Assembly: GCA_937904375.1 (NCBI GenBank)
Contig: CALDIG010000067.1
Location: 1 to 16,211, forward strand
Length of the DNA stretch: 16,211 nucleotides
DNA from: an uncultured Prevotellaceae bacterium
Lineage (GTDB): Bacteria; Bacteroidota; Bacteroidia; Bacteroidales; Muribaculaceae
Reading direction: 5' to 3'
Below are positions 5,124-11,923 of this stretch, one piece after another. The notes beneath the pieces are model-generated. The model had not been told where the DNA came from and made no database searches. It saw only the letters and a list, made by a program, of their open reading frames with translations. The stretch's first letter is position 1. Every line of letters begins with the position of its first letter. A program made the translations under genes and the position numbers.

Positions 5124-7670
5124 TTACAGGCGGTTGCGCTCACTCTGTCCGGCGTGGCTGCCCTTGTAGCGGCTGCGGGTGGCGTTGAATTTCCAAGAGA
5201 TATTGATGGTGATGTCTCTGGCATCGCGATAAACGTCAATATCTTGGCAATAATTCAGACCATTATAGGTTGTCGCTCTTGTCCTGTCGGTACGGAATAT
5301 GTCATTTGCCGCCACAGCGACAGTTAGGCTTTTGTCCTTTAAGAAACGTTTGGTCAATCTTAAATCCACTCTGCCTGATGTCTTTTCCTGCTTATACATT
5401 GATTCATAATATGGTGATAGACTTGCTTTCACATTCAATGTCCAAGAATGAGGGAAACTAAACGTGTTATCGAGAGTGAAATCTGTTATCAACCCATTGA
5501 ACTTATGGGTTATTCCCAATGGCTCCAAATCACAATCTTGGAAGTAAAGATAAGTCGAATAATTTATCTGCCAGATGCCAATGCGTGGTGAGAGGTTGAG
5601 AGTGAGCATATATAAATTTGTCGATGGGATTGTTCTGAAAGTGTTTAATGTCACTCCCGGATGGTTCACTTCGTCGTAGGCAGTGTAGTAATTGGTGTAA
5701 AAGTCCTTGATGCGTTCATAAGATAGTGAGAAGTAAATCCATTTCCATTTCGATTCCCATGATATGCCGTTGTGGACCTGTGGTTGCAAGAATGGGTTTC
5801 CTGTAAAATAGTCATATTTGCCATCATATCTAATTGTGGATGACAGAGTGCCATAGGGCGGATTATACCTCGTTGTTTGATAAGCAAGCGTGTGTTGCCA
5901 GTCGCCATTTTGATAGTCTATAGATACTTTTGGAATGAGGACATGGTAGTTGGGGCTCATCTCGTCATTGAGGTTTCCGTCGATATAATAATTGTTGTAT
6001 TCATTCTGCCAACGAAGCCCTGCATTGAATGAGAATTTTTGAATAGAGAGTGAATAATTAGCGAACAGCGACCAAGAACTTGACTGCTGACGAATGTGGT
6101 TGTCGGTCGCAAAACCGTCTTGAACAAAATCATTATATCGATTTACACCTGTTATCTCCTCGCCAAAAGTCAGCTCTCCTCTATGTACTGGTGCCGTGAC
6201 AATAAGTTTTTCTGCCAAAAGTCTTTCTTTGGTCTTGGTGTTGCTGATGCCGGTTTGCTCACCGTTGAATGTCGCCAACATGTCAAAATCGGTTTGCGCT
6301 CCGTAATAGTCGGCACTGAAGTCCAGTGACCAATTTCCCAGCTTGCCGATGTAATAGGCATTGACACTATGCTTTGTTTTGGGTTTGAAAGTCATCTCGC
6401 TAGAGGATTGTCCTTCGTCCCACAACTCATTGTCGCGCCACGCTTTTGTGTCCTGCAGTTGTTTTTGGTTGGCATCGTTAAAGTTGTGTTGTCTAGTATA
6501 AGTGAAACCAACCGAATGATTGTTGTTTATTTCCCAATCCCAACCTATATCTGCCACATAATAGGTCGCCTTGCTGCGCGAAACATAATCGTTGTCATAG
6601 TTCCATACGCTGGACGCAGCAAGGCTTTCAATGCTCTTGTTGGTGAATGAAGACTTGCCATTGGTCAGCTGCCCCCTGACGAAGAAATCCATGCCGTTGT
6701 TAAGCCTATAGTTGAGTGCCCCGTTCAGCCTTGACCAATAAACCTCGCTTTTGCGGTAGTTCACGCCAACGTTGCCGCTCAGCCCCTCGCCGGCTTTTCG
6801 CACAGTCTTTAGCCGGATGACCGATTTAACGTCCTGACCATACTCTGGTCCTGGGTTGGTGATGATCTCTGCTGTTAGGATTTCATCGGCTCGGTAGCGT
6901 TCAAGTTCGGTGATGTCTCGCACTTTCTTGTTGTTGATATAGATTTCAGGGGTTCCGTGACCGGCGACAGTTCCGTCGCTCATCATCAGGGGCAGATGGG
7001 AAAGCATCTCATTTACCGAACCGAAGTTTTCCAACACAGTGCCCTGCACATTCGCTATCAGACCATGCTCTGTTGAACGGACAAGGCGTTTTGCACCCTT
7101 CACGGTCACTTCTCCGAGTTGGGTGGCTTCGATTTGGAGTTGGATGGTGCCCACGTTTTCGCGCGAGCAGAGTTTGTAAATCGGTTTGTAGCCAATATAG
7201 CTGAACTTGGCGATAACTCTCGGTTTGTCGAGCGGGATGACGAACACGCCGCTTGCATTGGTCACACCGCCGGTGATATAAGAGGAGTCTGAAGGGTTTA
7301 GCAGTCTCACGTCGGCAAACTCCAGTGGCACACCGTTCTCGTCAACGATCCTGCCGGTTAGGTGGCGGTCGGTCTTGTGGGTACACTCCACATAGATCTC
7401 ATTGTTGCCGCTTTGCGTCATGCGAATTGGATAGAACCCAATCACTTGCTTGATGGCATCAGGCACCGACTTGCCTTTGACCGAAGTCGTCACCTTGAAG
7501 TCTTCAAGCTCGTTGTAGATGAAGATGATTTTGTGTTTGCTCGTTTGCTGCTGGATGTACTTCAGCGCGTCGCTCATCGACACATTGTTGAAGTTGTGGG
7601 TGATGCGCTGCGCGGTGATTGTATTCACAAGAGCGCATAACAATATTGCGAAAGTCAATAGTCTTCTCAT
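5124..7670 (-). CDS. TonB-dependent receptor with STN signalling domain
   Basis: This 848-aa outer-membrane protein has a signal peptide (1-20, MRRLLTFAILLCALVNTITA) and a secretin/TonB short N-terminal (STN) domain at about 25-97. A carboxypeptidase-regulatory-like domain (about 103-183, LTGRIVDENGVPLEFADV...) follows, then a plug-like region (about 190-290, with EIITNPGPEYG) and a beta-barrel with alternating aromatic strands to about 830. It ends in a polar tail, FNATRSRYKGSHAGQSERNR, past the last strand ISWKF. STN domains talk to a periplasmic anti-sigma factor, and the two genes upstream are exactly an anti-sigma and an ECF sigma factor, overlapping by 4 bp each. I therefore infer a transducing receptor that induces its own operon when ligand binds. 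No SusD partner is present, so the ligand is not predictable. Confidence 0.88.
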   Translation of the reverse strand: MRRLLTFAILLCALVNTITAQRITHNFNNVSMSDALKYIQQQTSKHKIIFIYNELEDFKVTTSVKGKSVPDAIKQVIGFYPIRMTQSGNNEIYVECTHKTDRHLTGRIVDENGVPLEFADVRLLNPSDSSYITGGVTNASGVFVIPLDKPRVIAKFSYIGYKPIYKLCSRENVGTIQLQIEATQLGEVTVKGAKRLVRSTEHGLIANVQGTVLENFGSVNEMLSHLPLMMSDGTVAGHGTPEIYINNKKVRDITELERYRADEILTAEIITNPGPEYGQDVKSVIRLKTVRKAGEGLSGNVGVNYRKSEVYWSRLNGALNYRLNNGMDFFVRGQLTNGKSSFTNKSIESLAASSVWNYDNDYVSRSKATYYVADIGWDWEINNNHSVGFTYTRQHNFNDANQKQLQDTKAWRDNELWDEGQSSSEMTFKPKTKHSVNAYYIGKLGNWSLDFSADYYGAQTDFDMLATFNGEQTGISNTKTKERLLAEKLIVTAPVHRGELTFGEEITGVNRYNDFVQDGFATDNHIRQQSSSWSLFANYSLSIQKFSFNAGLRWQNEYNNYYIDGNLNDEMSPNYHVLIPKVSIDYQNGDWQHTLAYQTTRYNPPYGTLSSTIRYDGKYDYFTGNPFLQPQVHNGISWESKWKWIYFSLSYERIKDFYTNYYTAYDEVNHPGVTLNTFRTIPSTNLYMLTLNLSPRIGIWQINYSTYLYFQDCDLEPLGITHKFNGLITDFTLDNTFSFPHSWTLNVKASLSPYYESMYKQEKTSGRVDLRLTKRFLKDKSLTVAVAANDIFRTDRTRATTYNGLNYCQDIDVYRDARDITINISWKFNATRSRYKGSHAGQSERNRL

Positions 7671-8350
7671 TGCTCGACCTCCTGTGATGAAGATTCAACA
7701 ATCAGTTTATTTCCCTCTTGGTGAATTTTGAACGTCTCGAAGTGCGACAACATCTCAACAACTTTATCAAGAGAGTAGTTAGGCTCCCATTGATAGTAAA
7801 GACGCAGTGCGCGCACATCATCGGAGCGGTACTCAATATCCACATGATAATAAGCCGAGAGTTCGGCAAGCATTTGCTCCAGCGGCACGTTGTCGTAGAG
7901 GCAAGGCTCAGATTTGACTGGAACTACCTCAGAGTTTTCTTCAGCATCCGGCAAAGTTTCTTCGGTAGTTGTTTGCTTTTCTTTAGTAGGCTGTTTCTCA
8001 ATCTTTTGGTTCACATTCTTTGGAGTCAACAGCTTCTCCACTCCAAAGAATCCAGTGCGAACAGCCGCGTAAGTGAATCCGAATAGCGCTATCGTGATGG
8101 CGGCGGCAGCGGCGATTTTGCGCCACAGCGGAATCACTGACGACTGGTGCGGCTCGGATGAGACTAAGCGTTGCCACTCGGCGTCAATTTCCTCATCGGT
8201 CACTATGGTAGGCTGGGTGGCGCTTTTAGTCTTCGCCATCAGCTTATAGAGCTCGCGGCACTCGTCATCGGCAAGGATGTCTTGCCACTGTGCCTCGCTG
8301 TAATGCTCGGGATTTTCCAGCATTTGTAACAGTAAATCGGTCTTATTCAT
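7667..8350 (-). CDS. Short membrane anti-sigma factor with DUF4974-type C-terminus
   Basis: This 227-aa protein has a cytoplasmic N-terminal region of about 78 residues and one membrane span (about 79-98, IAAAAAITIALFGFTYAA). A charged Lys/Glu/Thr-rich linker (about 110-148) follows, then a DUF4974/STN-like periplasmic domain (about 153-219, from VPLEQMLAELSAYYHVDIEY). Usual Bacteroidota FecR-type anti-sigma factors are about 300-400 aa and carry a beta-rich FecR domain between the span and DUF4974; here the linker stands in its place. The gene overlaps the sigma factor stop and the receptor start by 4 bp on each side, so the three proteins are probably made in fixed ratio. The predicted role is to hold the ECF sigma factor at the membrane until the receptor signals. 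Confidence 0.8.
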   Translation of the reverse strand: MNKTDLLLQMLENPEHYSEAQWQDILADDECRELYKLMAKTKSATQPTIVTDEEIDAEWQRLVSSEPHQSSVIPLWRKIAAAAAITIALFGFTYAAVRTGFFGVEKLLTPKNVNQKIEKQPTKEKQTTTEETLPDAEENSEVVPVKSEPCLYDNVPLEQMLAELSAYYHVDIEYRSDDVRALRLYYQWEPNYSLDKVVEMLSHFETFKIHQEGNKLIVESSSQEVEQ

Positions 8351-8847
8351 TGCTCTGCCATTTTAAGAGTTTGACGTAATTGGTCTAGTGCGTTGCGCAG
8401 GTGCTTGTAGATGGTGGTCTCGCTCACGCCCAGTCGCTTGGCGATTTCACGGAAGGGCAAGCCGTCGGTGAAGTGCAGGCTTATCACCTCTTGGCAGATG
8501 GGCGGAAACAGGTTGTTAATGCCCGCTCTGAGCGCTTCAATCTCACGCTCAAGCTTTTCGGGTGAGGTCTGTTCTAGCTCATCGGCAAGCATCAAGTAAC
8601 GATGCACTTGCTCGTGGATTTTGCGGTTGCGAATCACATTCAGGCACTTGTTGCGCACGCTTAATAACAGGTAGGATTGAGCGGTGTCGTCACGCAGCTC
8701 CACTTGTTCCGAAAGTAGCTGTGCAAAGACATCGTGCACGATATCTTTGCTCTCGTCATCATCGTGCAGCAGTATGCTGGCCAGCCGATACATCGCACGA
8801 TAATGCTGCTTGAACAGCCGTTCAATTTGTCGCTCTTGTTGTGTCAT
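8347..8847 (-). CDS. ECF sigma factor (sigma-70 family, region 2 and 4)
   Basis: This 166-aa protein reads MTQQERQIERLFKQHYRAMY at its start, a typical Bacteroidota ECF sigma factor opening. Region 2 spans about 7-75 (DIVHDVFAQLL, SYLLLSVRNKCLN), then comes a short linker and region 4 (about 105-158). The helix-turn-helix is FREIAKRLGVSETTIYKHL (132-150). The frame could begin 20 codons earlier (8907), but those residues do not resemble the family, so 8847 is preferred. It is the first gene of a three-gene unit, with a -7 box at 8928-8935 and an untranslated leader of about 75 nt. It most likely directs transcription of its own operon and perhaps of other surface genes; the target promoter is not identifiable here. 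Confidence 0.9.
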   Translation of the reverse strand: MTQQERQIERLFKQHYRAMYRLASILLHDDDESKDIVHDVFAQLLSEQVELRDDTAQSYLLLSVRNKCLNVIRNRKIHEQVHRYLMLADELEQTSPEKLEREIEALRAGINNLFPPICQEVISLHFTDGLPFREIAKRLGVSETTIYKHLRNALDQLRQTLKMAEQ

Positions 8848-8890
8848 ATCACTATATATACACTCAGAAACCGATTTACTAAACCCTAAA

Positions 8891-8916
8891 ACGCAACTTT
8901 TTTTCAAAAAATGCGT
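8891..8916 (-). promoter_or_regulatory. Hairpin at the 5' end of the sigma operon mRNA
   Basis: On the minus strand ACGCATTTTTT and an A-run followed by TGCGT can fold into an A/U-rich hairpin starting within a few nucleotides of the predicted transcription start. It could protect the 5' end; no known riboswitch is recognised. Confidence 0.3.
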
Positions 8917-8927
8917 AAACTGCTCTG

Positions 8928-8935
8928 CAAAGGTA
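8928..8935 (-). promoter_or_regulatory. Bacteroidota -7 box for the sigma/anti-sigma/receptor operon
   Basis: The minus strand reads TACCTTTG then C, an exact TAnnTTTG match, about 80 bp upstream of the preferred sigma start. The -33 region has no clear TTTG. This is a housekeeping-type promoter. Confidence 0.6.
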
Positions 8936-8966
8936 GTTTATTTTCTCGTAAATGTCGGGGTAAATG

Positions 8967-8995
8967 AAACACGCCCCACGTAGTGGGACGCGTTT
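8967..8995 (-). terminator. Hairpin terminator of the 770-aa outer-membrane protein gene
   Basis: The minus-strand RNA pairs AAACGCGTCCCAC with GTGGGGCGTGTTT around a 3-nt loop. All 13 pairs form if two G-U pairs are allowed, whereas the plus strand has mismatches there, which favours a minus-strand function. It lies 26 bp past the stop codon; the T-run is weak (TTTCATTTA). Confidence 0.65.
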
Positions 8996-9020
8996 ACTAA
9001 AGTATAATGATGAAGCTAGG

Positions 9021-11333
9021 TTATTTGCCTAAACGTGAACGTTCTTCTTCTCCGGCGCCGCTGCCGCGCCACTTGCTGCCTGTGGCGTTGAACTTGTAGC
9101 GCACGGTGACTTCGAGCTTGCGTGAGTCGTTGTGCTGGTCGATAAGCATAGAACGAGTGCCATAGTTGATAAGGATTCTCTGGTGGTCGTTGAGCAAGTT
9201 GTGTCCCGCAACTTGAAGACTCAGGCGGTCATTAAAGAATGTCTTGGTGAGGCTTATATAAGTGTACCAACTGGCACGAGTGAGTGACATATTCTCCTTG
9301 TCGCCTTTTGAGGTAAACGACAGATTGGCTTGTGCGGTAAGGGTAGGTGTAATCTTGAAACTGTTATTGAACTGAACCAAATAGATAGGATTACTTGGGC
9401 TGATGAACCCTACCGGAGACGGAATCTTAATCCAATCCTTAATCAAGCCCAGCGTGAGCGATGGCTGGTAGATACCGAACTTGGGATTGAATGTGACCAG
9501 GGCGCGGACAGCATCGGCGTGATCCACATTGTCGCGCGTGAGAAGAGTTGTCTCGGGGCTTCCCTCGATGTTCTTGCTCACGTTGATAATCACGTCACCG
9601 GTGCGTTTGTAGTCCAGCATCACATTTATCCATCGCCACATTGCCATGAGTGATGCCTGATTGATGACCGACGGTTGGAGTAAGGGGTTGCCGCCCTCCC
9701 ATGTGAAGCGGTTGGCATAGGATACCGAACTGCTCAGCATATAGTAATATGGTCGTTGAATCTTCATGGCATAGTTTGCCATCAATTGCACTTGACCCAC
9801 ACGTGCCATCAATCCCACGCTGGGGAAGAAATGGTGGTAAGTGCGACTTTGGTCATCAATCTTCACGCTCTGATTATAGTAGTTGCTTGTCACGTTCTCG
9901 TTGCGCAGACCGAGGCGCAGTTGACCGAAAGGCAACGGGTGGGAATATTCAGTGAAGAACGTATAGTTGCGTTCGCGCTGCTCGGCGAAAGTAGTGGGTA
10001 CTACTTGTTCGGGGTTGATATAGTCATCGTTGCGGTTGGTGAGGTCATACTCCGCGCCCGCTTGCAGGTTGCCACCCCACAAGTTCCATGATAGCACCAG
10101 CTTTGACGCCCACAGTTGGGCGCGCACCACACTTTGGCTTGTCACCGTGCGGCTCTCCTGCTCCTGGCTCACCTCATCGTTCCATTGACTGCGACGGTCT
10201 TTCCAGAACATGTAGTCGGTATTGAAATCAATGCTCGTCTTGCCCACTTTGCCGTTATAGTAGGCATTGAGCGTGTGAGGCATGTTAGATTTCGTTTCCA
10301 CGTTAATGGTATTGTCAAGGTGGTCATAGAAATTGCCGTCGGCGGTGACATCAGCTGTGAATGTGCCGTGTCCTTCGTGGCGGAACCAGCCTTTGGTATC
10401 GTAACGGAACCCGATGGCGTGGTTGTCGTTGAAGATATAGTTGGCTCCTATTGAGGCATAAAGCGACCTTAGTACATTATTCTCGTTGCTCTGCTCTAGC
10501 ATTTGCCATGCCTTGTCGGTATTCACATCGAGCGTGATATCGCTGCTCTGCCAATAATGGTTATCATTATACCAAATGCTGCCAAAAACGTCGAGGCTGC
10601 GATGGCGCCAGTTCCAGTCGAAACCAAGGTCAAGGTCGTTGTTGCGACTGCGGTAATAACTGGCTGTGGTGTTGAACGAGAATCCCTCGCCCTGCGGACG
10701 CTTGGTCTTGATGAGGATGACGCTCTCCACGTCGGCTTTGTACTTCGCCCCAGGGTTAGTGATGAGCTCCACGCTTTGGATATTCTCGCTTTGGATTTGG
10801 TCAAGTTCGGTATTGTCACGCAACAAGCGACCATTCACATAGATGAGCGGTGTGCCCTTGCCGAAGACCTCGATGCCATCGGCTTTCTTCTGCACGCCGG
10901 GCAGGTTCTCAAGCACCTTATTGGCGGTGCCCACCTTACTAAGCAATGTGCCGTCAACATCGGTCTTGATGCCCTCGGTGGTGAGCTTGTAGGTGGGGCG
11001 CACGCCCTGCACCACCACCTCGCCCAGCACTGTGGCTTCGGGCAGCAGTTGGATGGCGCCGAGAGATGGCTGCGTGGCGTTCACGCATTTCGTCTCGTAG
11101 CCGATGTAGCTGAGTTTCAGAATCGCTTGTTTGCAATTGCAGTCTATGGCAAAAGTGCCGTCGAGTTCGGAAGTTGTACCTGCCACAAACGCGCTGTCGC
11201 CAGGCGTGAGGAGCACAACGTTGGCAAACGGAAAAGGCTGATTGTTCTCGTCAATCACCGTGCCGGTGAAAGTTGCCGCCGTCATGGCAAGAGTAGCGAA
11301 AATCGCTGTAAGAATGAATGTTATCTGTCTCAT
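9021..11333 (-). CDS. Outer-membrane beta-barrel / TonB-dependent receptor-like protein
   Basis: This 770-aa protein has a signal peptide (1-19, MRQITFILTAIFATLAMTA) and a carboxypeptidase-regulatory-like domain (about 22-105, FTGTVIDENNQPFPFANVVL). A plug-like region (about 110-210, with LIYVNGRLLRD and ELITNPGAKYKADVESV) leads to a long barrel. It lacks the STN signalling domain of the 848-aa receptor, so it is probably not a transducer itself. It ends with the last strand VTVRYKF and a polar tail, NATGSKWRGSGAGEEERSRL, closely like the tail of the other protein. It looks monocistronic, with a hairpin terminator downstream and a repeat-rich spacer upstream. The substrate is unknown. It might be a regulon member of the neighbouring sigma factor, but no shared promoter motif was found. 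Confidence 0.85.
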   Translation of the reverse strand: MRQITFILTAIFATLAMTAATFTGTVIDENNQPFPFANVVLLTPGDSAFVAGTTSELDGTFAIDCNCKQAILKLSYIGYETKCVNATQPSLGAIQLLPEATVLGEVVVQGVRPTYKLTTEGIKTDVDGTLLSKVGTANKVLENLPGVQKKADGIEVFGKGTPLIYVNGRLLRDNTELDQIQSENIQSVELITNPGAKYKADVESVILIKTKRPQGEGFSFNTTASYYRSRNNDLDLGFDWNWRHRSLDVFGSIWYNDNHYWQSSDITLDVNTDKAWQMLEQSNENNVLRSLYASIGANYIFNDNHAIGFRYDTKGWFRHEGHGTFTADVTADGNFYDHLDNTINVETKSNMPHTLNAYYNGKVGKTSIDFNTDYMFWKDRRSQWNDEVSQEQESRTVTSQSVVRAQLWASKLVLSWNLWGGNLQAGAEYDLTNRNDDYINPEQVVPTTFAEQRERNYTFFTEYSHPLPFGQLRLGLRNENVTSNYYNQSVKIDDQSRTYHHFFPSVGLMARVGQVQLMANYAMKIQRPYYYMLSSSVSYANRFTWEGGNPLLQPSVINQASLMAMWRWINVMLDYKRTGDVIINVSKNIEGSPETTLLTRDNVDHADAVRALVTFNPKFGIYQPSLTLGLIKDWIKIPSPVGFISPSNPIYLVQFNNSFKITPTLTAQANLSFTSKGDKENMSLTRASWYTYISLTKTFFNDRLSLQVAGHNLLNDHQRILINYGTRSMLIDQHNDSRKLEVTVRYKFNATGSKWRGSGAGEEERSRLGK

Positions 11334-11342
11334 ATCTTTTGA

Positions 11343-11377
11343 GTTATAAGTTATCAGTTTTGAGTTATCAGTTTATA
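11343..11377. repeat. Five-unit 7-bp tandem repeat upstream of the outer-membrane gene
   Basis: The units read GTTATAA, GTTATCA, GTTTTGA, GTTATCA, GTTTATA in exact 7-bp phase, starting 10 bp before the ATG at 11333 on the opposite strand. The placement is inside the likely leader of the 770-aa protein, where copy-number change could alter expression. Confidence 0.7.
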
Positions 11378-11478
11378 ACACTGAGTTTTTAACTATTCAA
11401 CCGTAGTGAGCGGTTTCACGATATTGACGTAACAAGTGGGGTAAAATGTTTCACTCAAAAACCACTTTTTCCAAAAAT

Positions 11479-11500
11479 CTTGATTTAAGTCAAGGTTTTG
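11479..11500. repeat. 22-bp repeat with FNR-like palindrome, copy A
   Basis: CTTGATTTAAGTCAAG followed by GTTTTG. The 16-base core is palindromic except for one pair, and its TTGAT-N4-GTCAA layout is one base off the FNR/CRP-family consensus TTGAT-N4-ATCAA. Copy B is at 11757-11778 with one mismatch over 22 bases. A 65-codon minus-strand open frame across 11393-11590 is not convincing as a gene. Confidence 0.6.
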
Positions 11501-11523
11501 CGCCCTGATAGTGGTTCTGGTGA

Positions 11524-11531
11524 CAAAATTA
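11524..11531 (-). promoter_or_regulatory. Possible -7 box for the 770-aa outer-membrane protein
   Basis: The minus strand reads TAATTTTG, matching TAnnTTTG, about 190 bp upstream of the start codon. No -33 box is clear. If real, the mRNA leader would contain copy A of the palindrome and the 7-bp repeats. Confidence 0.3.
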
Positions 11532-11600
11532 TTCCCGTTCTCAATGCTTTGACGTACACTATAGGGTGAAATGTTGCAACAAAAAAACAATAACAGCCAC

Positions 11601-11622
11601 TTTCACACTTTAGGGTGTGAAA
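11601..11622. repeat. 8-bp perfect inverted repeat TTTCACAC...GTGTGAAA
   Basis: The arms TTTCACAC and GTGTGAAA are separated by 6 nt. It sits 26 bp before the plus-strand -7 box at 11649, the right region for an operator or activator site. A related half, ACTATAGGGTGAAAT, lies at about 11559-11573. Confidence 0.45.
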
Positions 11623-11648
11623 CGCTTTAACAATTGGCGGAAATAAAG

Positions 11649-11656
11649 TATCTTTG
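11649..11656 (+). promoter_or_regulatory. Plus-strand Bacteroidota -7 box with no established gene
   Basis: TATCTTTG followed by C, an exact TAnnTTTG match, with TTTAACAATTG just upstream as a loose -33 candidate. It points into 11657-11923, where no conventional gene is seen, only a 42-codon frame and repeats. Confidence 0.5.
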
Positions 11657-11687
11657 CAGTCACTAAAATTATAGGATATAGCAAAGG

Positions 11688-11816
11688 TTGAGTGACGCTG
11701 TTTTTGAGTTTGCCGAAGCGGTAGGTGATAGTAATCCTGAACTTTTTTTAGAAAAACTTGATTTAAGTCAAGATTTTGTGGGGACTTTTAGGCAAGTGTA
11801 TAGTCAAACGACCTGA
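11688..11816 (+). CDS. Possible 42-aa small protein or gene remnant
   Basis: From a TTG start the frame reads LSDAVFEFAEAVGDSNPELF and continues LEKLDLSQDF before a TGA at 11814-11816. The composition is protein-like (acidic, well-mixed residues), it lies 32 bp after a plus-strand -7 box, and AAAGG precedes the TTG closely. There is no ATG, a stop lies just upstream in frame, and I know no family. The alternative is a decayed gene end or chance. The LDLSQDF segment coincides with palindrome copy B. Confidence 0.25.
   Translation: MSDAVFEFAEAVGDSNPELFLEKLDLSQDFVGTFRQVYSQTT
11757..11778. repeat. 22-bp repeat with FNR-like palindrome, copy B
   Basis: CTTGATTTAAGTCAAG followed by ATTTTG, identical to copy A (11479-11500) except for one base. 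The copies are 278 bp apart, in the same orientation, and straddle the plus-strand promoter at 11649. Confidence 0.6.
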
Positions 11817-11835
11817 AACGACGAGAAACGACTTT
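11806..11835. repeat. Three-unit 10-bp tandem repeat AAACGACnnn
   Basis: AAACGAC begins at 11806, 11816 and 11826 with different three-base spacers (CTG, GAG, TTT). The spacing is one DNA helical turn, so the same motif faces the same side of the helix three times. Confidence 0.6.
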
Positions 11836-11869
11836 ATCGGTTATTGGTTATCATTCGAGAGGCAATTAA

Positions 11870-11890
11870 CACTTGACACTTAACACTTAA
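11870..11890. repeat. Three-unit 7-bp tandem repeat CACTTRA
   Basis: CACTTGA, CACTTAA and CACTTAA start at 11870, 11877 and 11884, just past the 3' end of the RNase H gene. The period is the same as that of the repeat at 11343-11377. Confidence 0.6.
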
Positions 11891-11923
11891 TGCTATTGCC
11901 TTGTTAGCTTGTTTATTATTAAC

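Noticed and set aside
9021..11333. SusC of a SusC/SusD polysaccharide locus
   Set aside because: The protein is shorter than SusC, no SusD lipoprotein or glycan enzymes are adjacent, and the C-terminal tail fits the other outer-membrane barrel family.
10503..11342. 279-codon plus-strand frame antisense to the 770-aa outer-membrane protein
   Set aside because: The opposite strand has a signal peptide, domains and terminator; this frame has repetitive Val/Ala/His composition and no recognisable domain.
11393..11590. 65-codon minus-strand frame in the repeat-rich spacer
   Set aside because: It overlaps the palindromic repeat and the candidate -7 box at 11524-11531, and has no conserved look or promoter of its own.
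11806..11890. CRISPR array
   Set aside because: Units are 7-10 bp with 0-3 bp spacers and no cas genes, so these are short tandem repeats.
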